Origin: DASQEH01 sp038237745 | GTDB lineage: Bacteria; Actinomycetota; Actinomycetes; Propionibacteriales; Nocardioidaceae | Direction: 5' to 3' | Length of the DNA stretch: 64,000 nucleotides | Assembly (NCBI GenBank): GCA_038237745.1 | Contig: JBBRYJ010000007.1 | Location: 1 to 64,000, forward strand | Position numbers and translations under genes: made by a program | Notes under the pieces: model-generated | What the model saw: the letters and a program-made list of their open reading frames with translations, nothing else | Told to the model about the DNA's origin: nothing | The model's database searches: none | In this document: positions 31,927 to 40,970 of the stretch, piece by piece | Layout of the letters: each line of letters opens with the position of its first letter | Position numbering within the stretch: the stretch's first letter is position 1

Positions 31927-33309
31927 CTACAGCCTCTCGAATCCACGGAAGCGCTCCCAGTCGGTGACGGCGGCGTTGAAGGAGGCGAGCTCGACGTCGG
32001 CGGCGTTGACGTAGTGGTCGACCACGTCGTCACCGAAAGCGTCTCGCGCAACGCTGGACGCGGCGAAAAGCTCCCGGGCGGCTGCGAGCGTAGTCGGGAC
32101 GTGCGTCTTGTCGGACTCGTAGGCGTTGCCGGTGAACGGTGGCTCCAGCTCCAGCTCGTTGGTGATGCCGTACAAGCCACCGCTGAGCATCGCGGCGCAG
32201 GCCATGTAGGGGTTGACGTCGCCACCGGGAAGCCGGTTCTCGACACGGAGACCCGCTCCGTGGCCCACGACCCGCAGCGAGCACGTGCGGTTGTCGTGGC
32301 CCCACGCGATGGCGGTCGGCGCGAAGGACCCCGGCGCGAACCGCTTGTAAGAGTTGACGTTCGGGGCGTACAGGAGCGTGAACTCCTCCATGGTGGCCTG
32401 GATGCCGGCGACGAACCGGTCGAACAGCGTGGTCTGTCCGGAGCCGTCGTCGAAGACGATCGAGCCGTCCTCCCCCCGCAGGCTCATATGGATGTGGCAG
32501 GAGTTGCCCTCGCGCTCGTCGAACTTCGCCATGAATGACAGCGCCTTGCCCTGGAGCGAGGCGATTTCCTTCGCCCCGTTCTTGTAGACGCTGTGGTTGT
32601 CGGCCGTAGTGACCACCTCGTCGAACCGGAAGGCGATCTCGTGCTGTCCGAGGTTGCACTCCCCCTTCGCGGACTCCACGGTCAGCCCGGCACCGTGCAT
32701 CCCGTTGCGGATCGCGCGCAGCAGCGGCTCGACGCGCGAGGTCCCGAGCAAAGAGTAGTCGACGTTATACTGGTTGGAGTTCGTCAGGTGGCGGTACGCC
32801 GAAGCCCAGGCCTGCTCGTACGTGTCGTCGAACACGATGAACTCCAGCTCGGTGCCCGCGAAGGCGACCATGCCCAGCTCGGAGGCACGCTCGACCTGGC
32901 GCTTCAGCACTTGCCTCGGTGACTGGTGCACCGCGGAGTGTTCGTCGTCCAGCCAGGCGAGGTCGCACTGGACCATGACCGTGGCCGGCAGCCACGGGAT
33001 CCAGCGGAGAGTGTCGAGGTCGAGGGCGAACTCCATGTCGCCGTACCCGCCCTCCCACGAGCTGATGGCGTACCCCCCGACAGTGTTCATGTCCACGTCG
33101 ACCGCCAGCAGGTAGTTGCAGCCCTCGGTGCCGTGACCGAGCACCTGGTCGAGGAAGAAGTCCGCGTGCATCCGTTTGCCCTGCAGACGGCCCTGCATGT
33201 CAGTGAACGCGACGACGACCGTGTCGACCGTTCCGCCGGCGATCTCGACCCGCAGCTCCTCGACAGTGAGCATGCCCGGTCGCGGGGGGCTGTTGCCTGA
33301 GTTGGCCAT
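31927..33309 (-). CDS. Glutamine-synthetase-like gamma-glutamylpolyamine ligase (PuuA/GlnA3 type)
   Basis: This 460-residue GS-fold protein has GTELEFIVF (metal-binding Glu), KGECNLGQHEIAFRF, SCHIHMSLRG (the ATP/ammonium-site HIHMS variant) and RLPGGDVNPYMACAAML. PuuA/GlnA3-type enzymes ligate glutamate to putrescine or other amines using ATP. The true GS adenylylation loop motif (NLYDLP) is absent. It starts at 33309, overlapping the regulator stop as TAATG, so translation is coupled. Confidence 0.9.
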   Translation of the reverse strand: MANSGNSPPRPGMLTVEELRVEIAGGTVDTVVVAFTDMQGRLQGKRMHADFFLDQVLGHGTEGCNYLLAVDVDMNTVGGYAISSWEGGYGDMEFALDLDTLRWIPWLPATVMVQCDLAWLDDEHSAVHQSPRQVLKRQVERASELGMVAFAGTELEFIVFDDTYEQAWASAYRHLTNSNQYNVDYSLLGTSRVEPLLRAIRNGMHGAGLTVESAKGECNLGQHEIAFRFDEVVTTADNHSVYKNGAKEIASLQGKALSFMAKFDEREGNSCHIHMSLRGEDGSIVFDDGSGQTTLFDRFVAGIQATMEEFTLLYAPNVNSYKRFAPGSFAPTAIAWGHDNRTCSLRVVGHGAGLRVENRLPGGDVNPYMACAAMLSGGLYGITNELELEPPFTGNAYESDKTHVPTTLAAARELFAASSVARDAFGDDVVDHYVNAADVELASFNAAVTDWERFRGFERL

Positions 33310-34148
33310 TACAGGGTTCCGTCCCTTCGAGGTGTCGTGTGCTGCATGCCGAGCAGCCCGCGCAGCAGGGCTGCACTGCCGTCGCAGTGGCGCTCCATCA
33401 CGCTGCGCGCCCGGTCGGGATCGCCGGCCAGGATGGCGTCGACGACCATGCGGTGCTCGTGGCTGGAGTGCGAGATGTTGACGGCGAGCACCGGTATGGC
33501 CGCGAGCATGTCGTGCAGGTCTCGCTGCACGTCGGCGACCAGCCCGAGCAGCCGTACCGAGCCCGACAGCTTGGCGACCGCGAGGTGCAGCCTGCTGTCT
33601 GCCCGGCGGTACTGCAGCGGGTCGCTCGCGGTGTCGACGGTGTGCAGCGCATCGAGCAGCCAGCTGCGCTGCTCCGGCGTGAGGTCGTTGTTGGCGGCGA
33701 GAAAGGCAGCACCCGGCTCGACCACCCGTCTCGTCACCAGCGCGTCCCGGTACCTGTCGCGGTCGCCGGCCACCAGCGCCTGTGCGCGAGTGCGGTGGGC
33801 GAGCTCGTCCGCGGCTCCGTCCCCCGGACTCTTCTGTGCGATGACGGTGCCTCCTCCGCGGCCGCTACGGGTGGAGACCAGTCCGGCCTGTCGCAGAGCC
33901 GCGATCGCCTGCCGGAGCGTCGCCCGGCTCACCTGCATCGAACCAGCGAGGTCCCGCTCGGGAGGGAGCCGGTCACCCTCGGCGAAAACGCCGAGCATGA
34001 TCGTCGTGGCCAGCTGCTCAACGGTCGCCTCGAAGGCGTTCGTGCCTCGGACCGGCCGTAGCAAGACCCCGGACAGACTGGTGCTCTCCGCCGGGCACGG
34101 GCTCTGCTCACGTTCTCGCATGGCAGCAAGAGGAGACGTCGAACTCAA
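33309..34148 (-). CDS. GntR/FadR-family transcriptional regulator
   Basis: This 279-residue protein has an N-terminal winged helix-turn-helix (about 38-105: VEQLATTIMLGVFAEGDRLP, SRATLRQAIAALRQAGLV, RGGGTVIA) and an all-helical FCD ligand-binding domain (HLAVAKLSGS, AVNISHSSHEHRMVVDAIL with metal-ligand His-like residues). It probably senses a polyamine-pathway intermediate and controls this operon. The start is TTG 34148, overlapping the permease stop by TTGA; an internal ATG at 34121 is the alternative. Neither has a clear ribosome-binding site. Confidence 0.88.
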   Translation of the reverse strand: MSSTSPLAAMREREQSPCPAESTSLSGVLLRPVRGTNAFEATVEQLATTIMLGVFAEGDRLPPERDLAGSMQVSRATLRQAIAALRQAGLVSTRSGRGGGTVIAQKSPGDGAADELAHRTRAQALVAGDRDRYRDALVTRRVVEPGAAFLAANNDLTPEQRSWLLDALHTVDTASDPLQYRRADSRLHLAVAKLSGSVRLLGLVADVQRDLHDMLAAIPVLAVNISHSSHEHRMVVDAILAGDPDRARSVMERHCDGSAALLRGLLGMQHTTPRRDGTL

Positions 34149-35671
34149 GAAGTGGGATCCGGTACCTCGGCCAGCTCGGGGGCGATCGGCTTGGCGATCA
34201 TGAAGTTCTCCCTACCGCCGGCGAACCAGGTCACGGTCGCCAGCAGCAGCACGGCGATCACCGCCAGCGGCGCGTAGTTGAAGGTCGCCCAGGTGGTGCC
34301 TGGCGAGTACTGGGGAAGCATGAACAAGATGACGATCACGACGACCCAGACCACGGCGATCCAGCCGATGGGGGCGCTCCATCTGCCGAGGCTCCATACC
34401 CCGGTGGTGAACTCGGGGTTGGTACGCCGGAGGAAGATCGGCGTGCCGTAGGCGATGTAGAGACCGATGACGGCGATCGAGACGACCGCGAAGAAGGCGA
34501 CCAGGTTGTTTATCGCCGGCAGCGTCAGCACGATCGAGCAGACGACGCACAGCCAGATCGAGTTCGTCGGAGTACCTGTCCGGGGGTTCACCTTCGCCCA
34601 CAGCCTAGAGCCGGGAAGGGCGTGGTCGCGGCTGAAGGCGTAGGACATCCGTGAGTTGGCCGTTACCGACGCCATCCCGCAGAAGAACTGGGCGACGGCA
34701 CAGATGAGGAGGAGGAACTCACCGGTCCTCTCCCCCGCCGCGTCGATGAAGATCTGCGCCGGGGGTAGTCCGGTCGCGCTCGCGCGCTCCGCCGCGTAGT
34801 CCTGGATCGCCGCGGTGACGGCGATGAGGAGGATCCACCCAGCGAGAATCGACACCCAGACGCTGCGCACGATCGCCTTGGGCGCCTCGACCTGTGCGCT
34901 GACGGTCTCCTCGGCCACGTGCGCCGAGGCGTCGTAGCCGGTGAGCGTGTACTGGGTCATGAGCAGGCCGATGAGGAACGCGTAGACGGACGCTCCAGCG
35001 AACGAGAAGCCCGTCTGGTTCTCGTAGTGGGTGAACGTCCAGGACAGGCTCTGGTGCTGGTCGGGGACGATGAAAAGCACGCCGACGATGATGGCAACGC
35101 CGACGAGGTGCCACCAGGCGCTCACATCGCTCAGCAGCTTGACCACGGTGACGCCGAAGGTGTTGAGGAGCCCGTGCAGCGCGATGATGACGAGGAAGGC
35201 GATGAACGTGGTGGCCAGCGTGACCGTCATACCGAACACCAGGTTGAGCAGGGCCATCCAGGTGACTGCGGCGCCATAGTCGATGGAAGCGGTGACGGCC
35301 ACCTCGCCCATGAAGTTGAACCAGCCGGTGTACCAGGCCCACTGCCGGTTGTTCCTGCGTGCGATCTTGCCGGCCCACCAGTAGAGGCCGCCGGCAGTGG
35401 GGTAGCGCGAGCAGATCTCCGCCATCGCCATCGCCACGCAGAGCACGAAGACGCCGACGATGGGCCACCCGATGTTGATGGCCACCGGACCACCTGCGTC
35501 CATGGCGAGGTAGTACGTGGTGATACAGCCGGCCAGGATCGAGATGATCGAGAAGGACACGGCGAAGTTGGAGAACCCCGACATCCCCCGGTGGAGCTCT
35601 TGCTCGTACCCCAGCTCCTTGAGCTGGTCGGCGTCGGTCTGCGCTGCGGAGGGGGAGGGGCTTGGTGCCAT
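34145..35671 (-). CDS. APC-family amino acid/polyamine permease
   Basis: This 508-residue protein has about twelve membrane helices. Features of the amino acid-polyamine-organocation family are ELHRGMSGFSNFAVSFSIIS in helix 1, AEICSRYPTAGGLYWWAGKI, and a DASAHVAEETVSAQVEAPKA loop, as in PuuP/GABA permease relatives. It is the first gene of the operon and probably imports the substrate amine. The last codons overlap the regulator start. It begins at ATG 35671 with an AAGGAG-like GGAG sequence about 8 bases upstream. Confidence 0.92.
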   Translation of the reverse strand: MAPSPSPSAAQTDADQLKELGYEQELHRGMSGFSNFAVSFSIISILAGCITTYYLAMDAGGPVAINIGWPIVGVFVLCVAMAMAEICSRYPTAGGLYWWAGKIARRNNRQWAWYTGWFNFMGEVAVTASIDYGAAVTWMALLNLVFGMTVTLATTFIAFLVIIALHGLLNTFGVTVVKLLSDVSAWWHLVGVAIIVGVLFIVPDQHQSLSWTFTHYENQTGFSFAGASVYAFLIGLLMTQYTLTGYDASAHVAEETVSAQVEAPKAIVRSVWVSILAGWILLIAVTAAIQDYAAERASATGLPPAQIFIDAAGERTGEFLLLICAVAQFFCGMASVTANSRMSYAFSRDHALPGSRLWAKVNPRTGTPTNSIWLCVVCSIVLTLPAINNLVAFFAVVSIAVIGLYIAYGTPIFLRRTNPEFTTGVWSLGRWSAPIGWIAVVWVVVIVILFMLPQYSPGTTWATFNYAPLAVIAVLLLATVTWFAGGRENFMIAKPIAPELAEVPDPTS

Positions 35672-35817
35672 CAGGACTCCTTGGGACGGCGACTCGTGAG
35701 CCGCAGAAGAATCCTCCGCATCCTGGACCTATGGCCGCTGATCCGTCAAGGTCTGACCTCAGACCCTTGCTCGTCCACTCCGTCTGTCGGGCGGGTCACC
35801 CCCAGCCCGGCTCGGGG

Positions 35818-36666
35818 CTAGCTCGCGATCTGGATGGAGTCCGACTCGTCGGCCAGCTGGTGGCGCATGTCGCGGAGGATGCGGCTCAGCAGCCGTGACA
35901 CCTGCATCTGCGTGACGCCGAACTCCTCCGCGATCCGCGCCTGCGTCCACTCGTGGAAGAACCGGAGGTAGATGATGCGGCGGTCCCGATCGCTGAGCCG
36001 GCTGCAGAGTGGCCCCAAGGCGACAAGGGCCTCGGCGTGCGCATAGCCGGGGTCGTCGTCGCCTAGCACGTCGGCGAGTGAGCCCCCCTCCTCCTCGGAG
36101 GCGCCCGAGCTCCGGTCCAGGGAGCTCGGCGCGAAGCAGCCGTCGGCGGCCAGGGCTTCGACCACCTCGGAGGCGCTCGTGTCGAGCTCGGTGGCGATGC
36201 GCTGCGGCGTGGGTGCGTGACCGGTCTCCTGCATGAGGGCGGCCGATGCCGCCGAGATCTCGGCCTGTAGCTCCTGGATCCGGCGTGGCGGCCTCACGAC
36301 CCAGGCGTTGTCCCGGAAGAAGCGCTTCACCTCGCCGAGGATGGTCGGTACGGCGTAGCTCAGGAAGTTGTCGCTCTTGCCGGGGTCGAAACCTCTGACA
36401 GCCTTGACCAGCCCGAGGCAGGCCACCTGTACGAGGTCTTCGACAGGGACGCCCCGGTTGCGGTAACGCATGACGATCGACTCCGCCACCTCGATGTTGA
36501 GCAGCACAACTTCTTCTTGCAGCCGTTCGACCTTCGCCGGGTCGGCTCCTTGCGCCTGACATAGCAGTGCATGGGTCCGCTGCCCCCGGTCGGCGACCTC
36601 GTGGTGGTCCAATTCGACCGAGTACAGATGCTCCGAAACGTGCAAAGAGGAGAAGATGGGAGACAT
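35818..36666 (-). CDS. RNA polymerase sigma factor, SigB/SigF/SigG (group 3) family
   Basis: This is a 282-residue sigma factor. Region 2 includes LNIEVAESIVMRYRNRGVPV, EDLVQVACLGLVKAVRGFD and FLSYAVPTILGEVKRFFRDN. Region 3 reads ATELDTSASEVVEALAADGC. Region 4 ends LRFFHEWTQARIAEEFGVTQ then MQVSRLLSRIL. The C-terminal helix-turn-helix suits -35 recognition. It is of the stress/sporulation-type family. I start it at ATG 36666, with GAAGGG 6 bases upstream, not 36726. No anti-sigma factor adjoins it; an RsbW-like ATPase lies at 48718. Confidence 0.92.
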   Translation of the reverse strand: MSPIFSSLHVSEHLYSVELDHHEVADRGQRTHALLCQAQGADPAKVERLQEEVVLLNIEVAESIVMRYRNRGVPVEDLVQVACLGLVKAVRGFDPGKSDNFLSYAVPTILGEVKRFFRDNAWVVRPPRRIQELQAEISAASAALMQETGHAPTPQRIATELDTSASEVVEALAADGCFAPSSLDRSSGASEEEGGSLADVLGDDDPGYAHAEALVALGPLCSRLSDRDRRIIYLRFFHEWTQARIAEEFGVTQMQVSRLLSRILRDMRHQLADESDSIQIAS

Positions 36667-36818
36667 GCACAGCCCTTCGAAAAAAAGGTTCTGTGGCAGT
36701 TGTCTCGACCACGTGGCCTCAGCCAACCACGGCTTTCGCGAAGGTGCAAGTCAACTTCCGAAGAGTTGGCTGAGACCTCTGCACGCGGGCCGTCTGCCGC
36801 CGAAGTGCCGCTGAGAGC

Positions 36819-38006
36819 TCAGCGTCGCGACGCGATGAGTGACCGTCGAAACCACCCGCGCTGGCTCCCGACAGAACGGCTGGAGGCCGGTCGCGGGTCA
36901 GCCCCGGTGTCGGCGGCCCGGATGTGCTCCACCAGCTCGAGTATCCCTTCGACCCCGCCATCCGAACGCACAGGAGGCGTCTCGGCGCTCGGGAGTCGCG
37001 ACACAAGCTCCTCCTTGAGCCGTGAGATGGTCCAGGCGCTCGCCTCCTGTAGCTCGGCATCGGTCACCGACCCCACGGGACGGGCTCGCTCGCTCGCAGG
37101 CCGCCTGGCGAGGTCGGACAGGTCACCGACGACGTCGAACCCGTTGTCGCGAACCGCCTGAACCATCGCGGAGTTCCTGGTGGACAGCCACTCGCGGGAC
37201 TGTTCCGGTACGCCGATCCGCTCCTTCGCTCGCTGCCCCAAGATTTCGGTGGCCAGCAGCTTTCGGGTCCACTGGTGTCGTTCGGCGTCGGTGAACCGCT
37301 CGTCGCGCACTGCGTGCACGCGGCGCAGGAGCTCAGACTCGACCGGCCCGAGCGACACGTTCTTGATCGGGACCTCGGTGTCGTAGGCGAAAGGGTCGAG
37401 GTCGAGAACCGAGGCGTACCGGCGCCACAGCAACGTGGGGTCGGACCTGTCGGACGGGACCGTCACGACGTGCACGCGGTCCGGGTCTATGCCGTCGCCC
37501 CAGCGGCGGGCGATGTCGGGCAGGTCCTGCACCTCCCAGAACCAGGCACCCCGTTCCTCCTCGTTTCGCACATGGTCGAGGAAGACGTCGTAGGGCGTCG
37601 GGAACCCACCCTTGACCTGCTCCTGCCACGATGCCGGCACTTGCTGATGGAGCGCACGCGCGGTGAGGACGAGGTGGATCTCCGCTCCGGCGATGGCTGC
37701 CTTGGCGGCCACGGCCTGGTCGCGCGTGGCAGGCGCAAGGAGCTCGTGGCTGATAAGAGCGTCGCCGTCCCAGCGGTTGAGCTGCCTGACGAGCCGGGGC
37801 CACGCCTCGTCGGCCGCGACTCGCGTGTCCCGCAGCTGACCGGAGCGGTTCGTCACGCCCTTGGCCGCCGCATAGTGCGTCTGGAAGCGACCGGGCAGCA
37901 GAAGGCCGTCGGCCTTGAGACGGCCGGCGTTGTGCCAGAGGACGGCCTGCAGATAGGTCGTCCCGGACTTGGGGGTGCCTACATGCAGAAAGACGCGCTT
38001 CGCCAT
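36819..38006 (-). CDS. Sulfotransferase-like protein, paralogue 1
   Basis: This 395-residue protein begins MAKRVFLHVGTPKSGTTYLQ, where TPKSGTTYLQ is the PAPS 5'-phosphosulfate-binding loop. It also has HLVLTARALHQQVPASWQEQ (the 3'-phosphate loop region) and VHVVTVPSDRSD. Most family members transfer sulfate from PAPS. The similarity to the neighbouring gene at 38057 (same start and layout) shows a duplication. The substrate is unknown. No sulfate-activation genes are in the window. Confidence 0.8.
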   Translation of the reverse strand: MAKRVFLHVGTPKSGTTYLQAVLWHNAGRLKADGLLLPGRFQTHYAAAKGVTNRSGQLRDTRVAADEAWPRLVRQLNRWDGDALISHELLAPATRDQAVAAKAAIAGAEIHLVLTARALHQQVPASWQEQVKGGFPTPYDVFLDHVRNEEERGAWFWEVQDLPDIARRWGDGIDPDRVHVVTVPSDRSDPTLLWRRYASVLDLDPFAYDTEVPIKNVSLGPVESELLRRVHAVRDERFTDAERHQWTRKLLATEILGQRAKERIGVPEQSREWLSTRNSAMVQAVRDNGFDVVGDLSDLARRPASERARPVGSVTDAELQEASAWTISRLKEELVSRLPSAETPPVRSDGGVEGILELVEHIRAADTGADPRPASSRSVGSQRGWFRRSLIASRR

Positions 38007-38056
38007 CGCTCCCTCGACTCTCGAGGGTAGCCTAGCGGGTCCTTCTCAGGAAAGTC

Positions 38057-39268
38057 TCAGGGCGCGCCCCGGCGTAGGACTGCTCTCGCCGCGCCGCGTA
38101 CGCGTCGTGCCGTGTGCCTCCACAGCGGGAGGTCCCGTTCGCGCTCGTACGACGACCGTGCTTCGTCGCGCTGCTTCTCCAGCACCTGAACCCGCTGAGT
38201 CCGCCTCTCGAGCTGCTCGTTGAGCTCCCGGACGCGCCGACGGTTCTCGAGCACCTGCCGACGGAAGAGCACTCGGGCGATCGTCTCGACGGCGACCTCC
38301 GCGACGTCGCTGTCGTCGACGTCGTCGGGACTCGGACCGAGCAGCGGCTCCGCGGGTGGTAGCAGCTCCTCGAGATCACCCACCACGTCGTACGGCGTCG
38401 CCCGCACGCCGTCGACCATGGCTGTACCGCGCTCGACGACCCAGGCATGCTCCTCGGGCGGCGGGGCGAACTTCTTCGCGCCGGCACGGCTGGCGAGGAT
38501 CCCCTCGGCAAGCACCTGTCTGATCAGGAGCTGGCGGGTCGGCAGGCTCGCCCCGGCGGGGACATGACGGTTGACCCGGCGCAGCGTCTCAATCTCGACC
38601 AGGCCGAGGGACTCGTTCAGCCGCGTAACCTGCTGGTCGACCGAGAGGGGGTCGACTCCGACCAGCGTCGCGTAACGCGTCCAGAGCAGGTCTCGGGACG
38701 CCCCGGCAGGCGGGACCGTCACCAGGTGAACCTGGTCAGGTGGCAGGCCTTGGCTCCAGTCCGCGAGGAGCGTGACAAGGTCCTGTGCCCGCCAGAAGGT
38801 CACGGACGGGTCGTTGGTCTGCAGCAGGCCGTAGAAGTCCTTGAGCCCGTGTGAGCGGCCGTGCTTGACGGTCTGCTGCCACTCGGCAGGAACCTGCCGG
38901 GCCAGGTCCCTACCGGTGAGGACGGGATGGACCTCGTCGGCGACGCTCCTGAGCTGTTCGATGCACCACCGGGCGCGCCTGGCCGAGCACATCGAGAACA
39001 GCTCGTGGCTGATCAATGCGTCGTGGCTCCACCCGTCGACTTCGTCGAGCATTCGCTGCCATGACGTATGGCCGCGTTCGGGCATCGTGCTCAGCTGGGC
39101 ACTGGCCTGCCGACCGATCACCGAGAGCTGGAAGTGGTCACTCACCGACTGGAGCGGAAGCAGTAGGCCCTGGCCCTGCAGGACGTCCTTGTTGGCCCAC
39201 AGCACACTCTGGAGGAACGTCGTGCCGGTCTTCGGCGTGCCCACGTGGAGGAAGACTCGCTTGGCCAT
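38057..39268 (-). CDS. Sulfotransferase-like protein, paralogue 2
   Basis: This 403-residue protein begins MAKRVFLHVGTPKTGTTFLQ, nearly identical at the start to the neighbour at 36819, and shows the same blocks (HPVLTGRDLARQVPAEWQQT, VHLVTVPPAGAS). It carries a C-terminal coiled coil (about 345-385: RRVRELNEQLERRTQRVQV). The conserved PAPS loop suggests the same chemistry. It lies 50 bases upstream of paralogue 1 on the same strand, so the pair is probably one operon. It is divergent from the carboxylase operon. Confidence 0.8.
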   Translation of the reverse strand: MAKRVFLHVGTPKTGTTFLQSVLWANKDVLQGQGLLLPLQSVSDHFQLSVIGRQASAQLSTMPERGHTSWQRMLDEVDGWSHDALISHELFSMCSARRARWCIEQLRSVADEVHPVLTGRDLARQVPAEWQQTVKHGRSHGLKDFYGLLQTNDPSVTFWRAQDLVTLLADWSQGLPPDQVHLVTVPPAGASRDLLWTRYATLVGVDPLSVDQQVTRLNESLGLVEIETLRRVNRHVPAGASLPTRQLLIRQVLAEGILASRAGAKKFAPPPEEHAWVVERGTAMVDGVRATPYDVVGDLEELLPPAEPLLGPSPDDVDDSDVAEVAVETIARVLFRRQVLENRRRVRELNEQLERRTQRVQVLEKQRDEARSSYERERDLPLWRHTARRVRGAARAVLRRGAP

Positions 39269-39370
39269 CGACGGAACAGTACGCCAGCCGGTCTGGTCGC
39301 TAGCATGGCAGCGCGGGCAGCGCAGGCGACTCGGTGGCCCGGACCGATCCGCCCCGAACCGGAGGACGCG

Positions 39371-40963
39371 ATGACCGTCTCGGCACGGCCCGCGGTCTCG
39401 ACCGGAGACGCACCGTCGCTGCGCGAGCTCGTGTTCGAGTTGAGAGAGCGGGTCGCGGCGGTCCGGCTAGGGGGCACCGAGGCGGCGCGGGCCCGCCACG
39501 TGCAGCGAGGGAAGCTGCTGGTACGGGACCGCGTCGACCGGCTGCTCGACCTCGGGTCACCCTTCCTCGAAGTCGCTCCGCTTGCGGCGTACGGGATGTA
39601 CGAGGACGCGGTACCGGCAGCCGGGATCGTGACCGGCGTCGGCCAGGTGAGCGGCCGGACGTGTGTCGTCGTCGGCAACGACGCCACAGTCAAGGGCGGC
39701 ACCTACTATCCCGTCACGGTCAAGAAGCACCTGCGCGCGCAGGAGATCGCGCGGGCGAACCGCCTGCCGTGCATCTATCTCGTCGACTCCGGCGGCGCTT
39801 TCCTCCCGATGCAGGACGAGGTATTCCCCGACCGCGACCACTTCGGTCGTATCTTCTTCAACCAGGCCACGTTGTCGGCCGAGGGAATCGCCCAGATCGC
39901 GGCGGTGATGGGGTCGTGCACGGCGGGAGGCGCCTACGTCCCGGCGATGTCGGACGAGTCCGTCATCGTGCGGCACCAGGGCACGATCTTCCTCGGCGGC
40001 CCTCCGCTGGTGAAGGCGGCGACGGGGGAGGTGGTCACCGCGGAGGAGCTCGGTGGCGGTGACGTGCACGCGCGCACCTCGGGCGTCGTCGACCACCTGG
40101 CGGCAGATGACGCGAGTGCGCTCCACATCGTGCGGTCGATCGTCGGCACACTCGACCCTCCGGTGGCGCCCTCGCTGGTGCAGCACAGCGTCGAGGAGCC
40201 GCAGGAAGACCCGGCAACGCTCTATGACGTCGTCCCGACGGACACCCGCACGCCCTATGACGTGCGCGAGGTCGTGCGGCGGGTCGTCGACGGCTCGAGG
40301 CTGCACGAGTTCAAGGCGCTGTACGGCGAGACTCTGGTCTGCGGCTTTGCGCGCATCTGGGGATACGACGTCGGAGTCGTGGCGAGCAACGGGATCCTGT
40401 TCAGCGAGTCGAGCTTGAAGGGCGCCCACTTCATCCAGCTGTGCAACTCCCGCAAGACTCCACTCGTCTTCCTCCAGAACATCACCGGGTTCATGGTGGG
40501 GCGGCAGTACGAGGCAGGCGGCATCGCCAAGGACGGAGCCAAGCTCGTTACGGCTGTGGCCTGCTCGGTCGTGCCTAAGCTCACCGTCGTGATCGGGGGG
40601 TCGTTCGGTGCCGGCAACTACGGGATGTGTGGGCGGGCGTACGACCCGCGTTTCCTCTGGATGTGGCCGAACGCGCGGATCTCGGTGATGGGGGGCGAAC
40701 AGGCCGCGTCAGTGCTGGCGACGGTACGCCGGGACGGAATCGAGGCCTCCGGCGGAACCTGGTCATCGGACGACGAAGAGGCGTTCCGGCGCCCGATCCG
40801 GGAGCAGTACGAGACGCAGGGCTCGCCGTACTACTCCACGGCCCGGCTCTGGGACGACGGCATCATCGACCCGGCAGATACCAGGCGGGTGCTGGGTATG
40901 GGGCTCGCAGCTGCCGCCGGGGCGCCCGTGCCGACGCCCCGCTACGGGGTCTTCCGGATGTGA
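39371..40963 (+). CDS. Acyl-CoA carboxylase carboxyltransferase (beta) subunit, methylcrotonyl-CoA type
   Basis: This 530-residue protein starts at ATG 39371, with GGAGG 5 bases upstream; a longer frame to 39245 is unlikely. It has the two crotonase-like halves of CT subunits: GIVTGVGQVSGRTCVVVGND, then AGGAYVPAMSDESVIV and GTIFLGGPPLVKAATGE, and later LVFLQNITGFMVG and GSFGAGNYGMCGRAYDPRF. This pattern is typical of the methylcrotonyl-CoA carboxylase subunit in leucine breakdown, an assignment supported by the HMG-CoA lyase two genes downstream. Confidence 0.9.
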   Translation: MTVSARPAVSTGDAPSLRELVFELRERVAAVRLGGTEAARARHVQRGKLLVRDRVDRLLDLGSPFLEVAPLAAYGMYEDAVPAAGIVTGVGQVSGRTCVVVGNDATVKGGTYYPVTVKKHLRAQEIARANRLPCIYLVDSGGAFLPMQDEVFPDRDHFGRIFFNQATLSAEGIAQIAAVMGSCTAGGAYVPAMSDESVIVRHQGTIFLGGPPLVKAATGEVVTAEELGGGDVHARTSGVVDHLAADDASALHIVRSIVGTLDPPVAPSLVQHSVEEPQEDPATLYDVVPTDTRTPYDVREVVRRVVDGSRLHEFKALYGETLVCGFARIWGYDVGVVASNGILFSESSLKGAHFIQLCNSRKTPLVFLQNITGFMVGRQYEAGGIAKDGAKLVTAVACSVVPKLTVVIGGSFGAGNYGMCGRAYDPRFLWMWPNARISVMGGEQAASVLATVRRDGIEASGGTWSSDDEEAFRRPIREQYETQGSPYYSTARLWDDGIIDPADTRRVLGMGLAAAAGAPVPTPRYGVFRM

Positions 40964-40970
40964 GGCCTCG

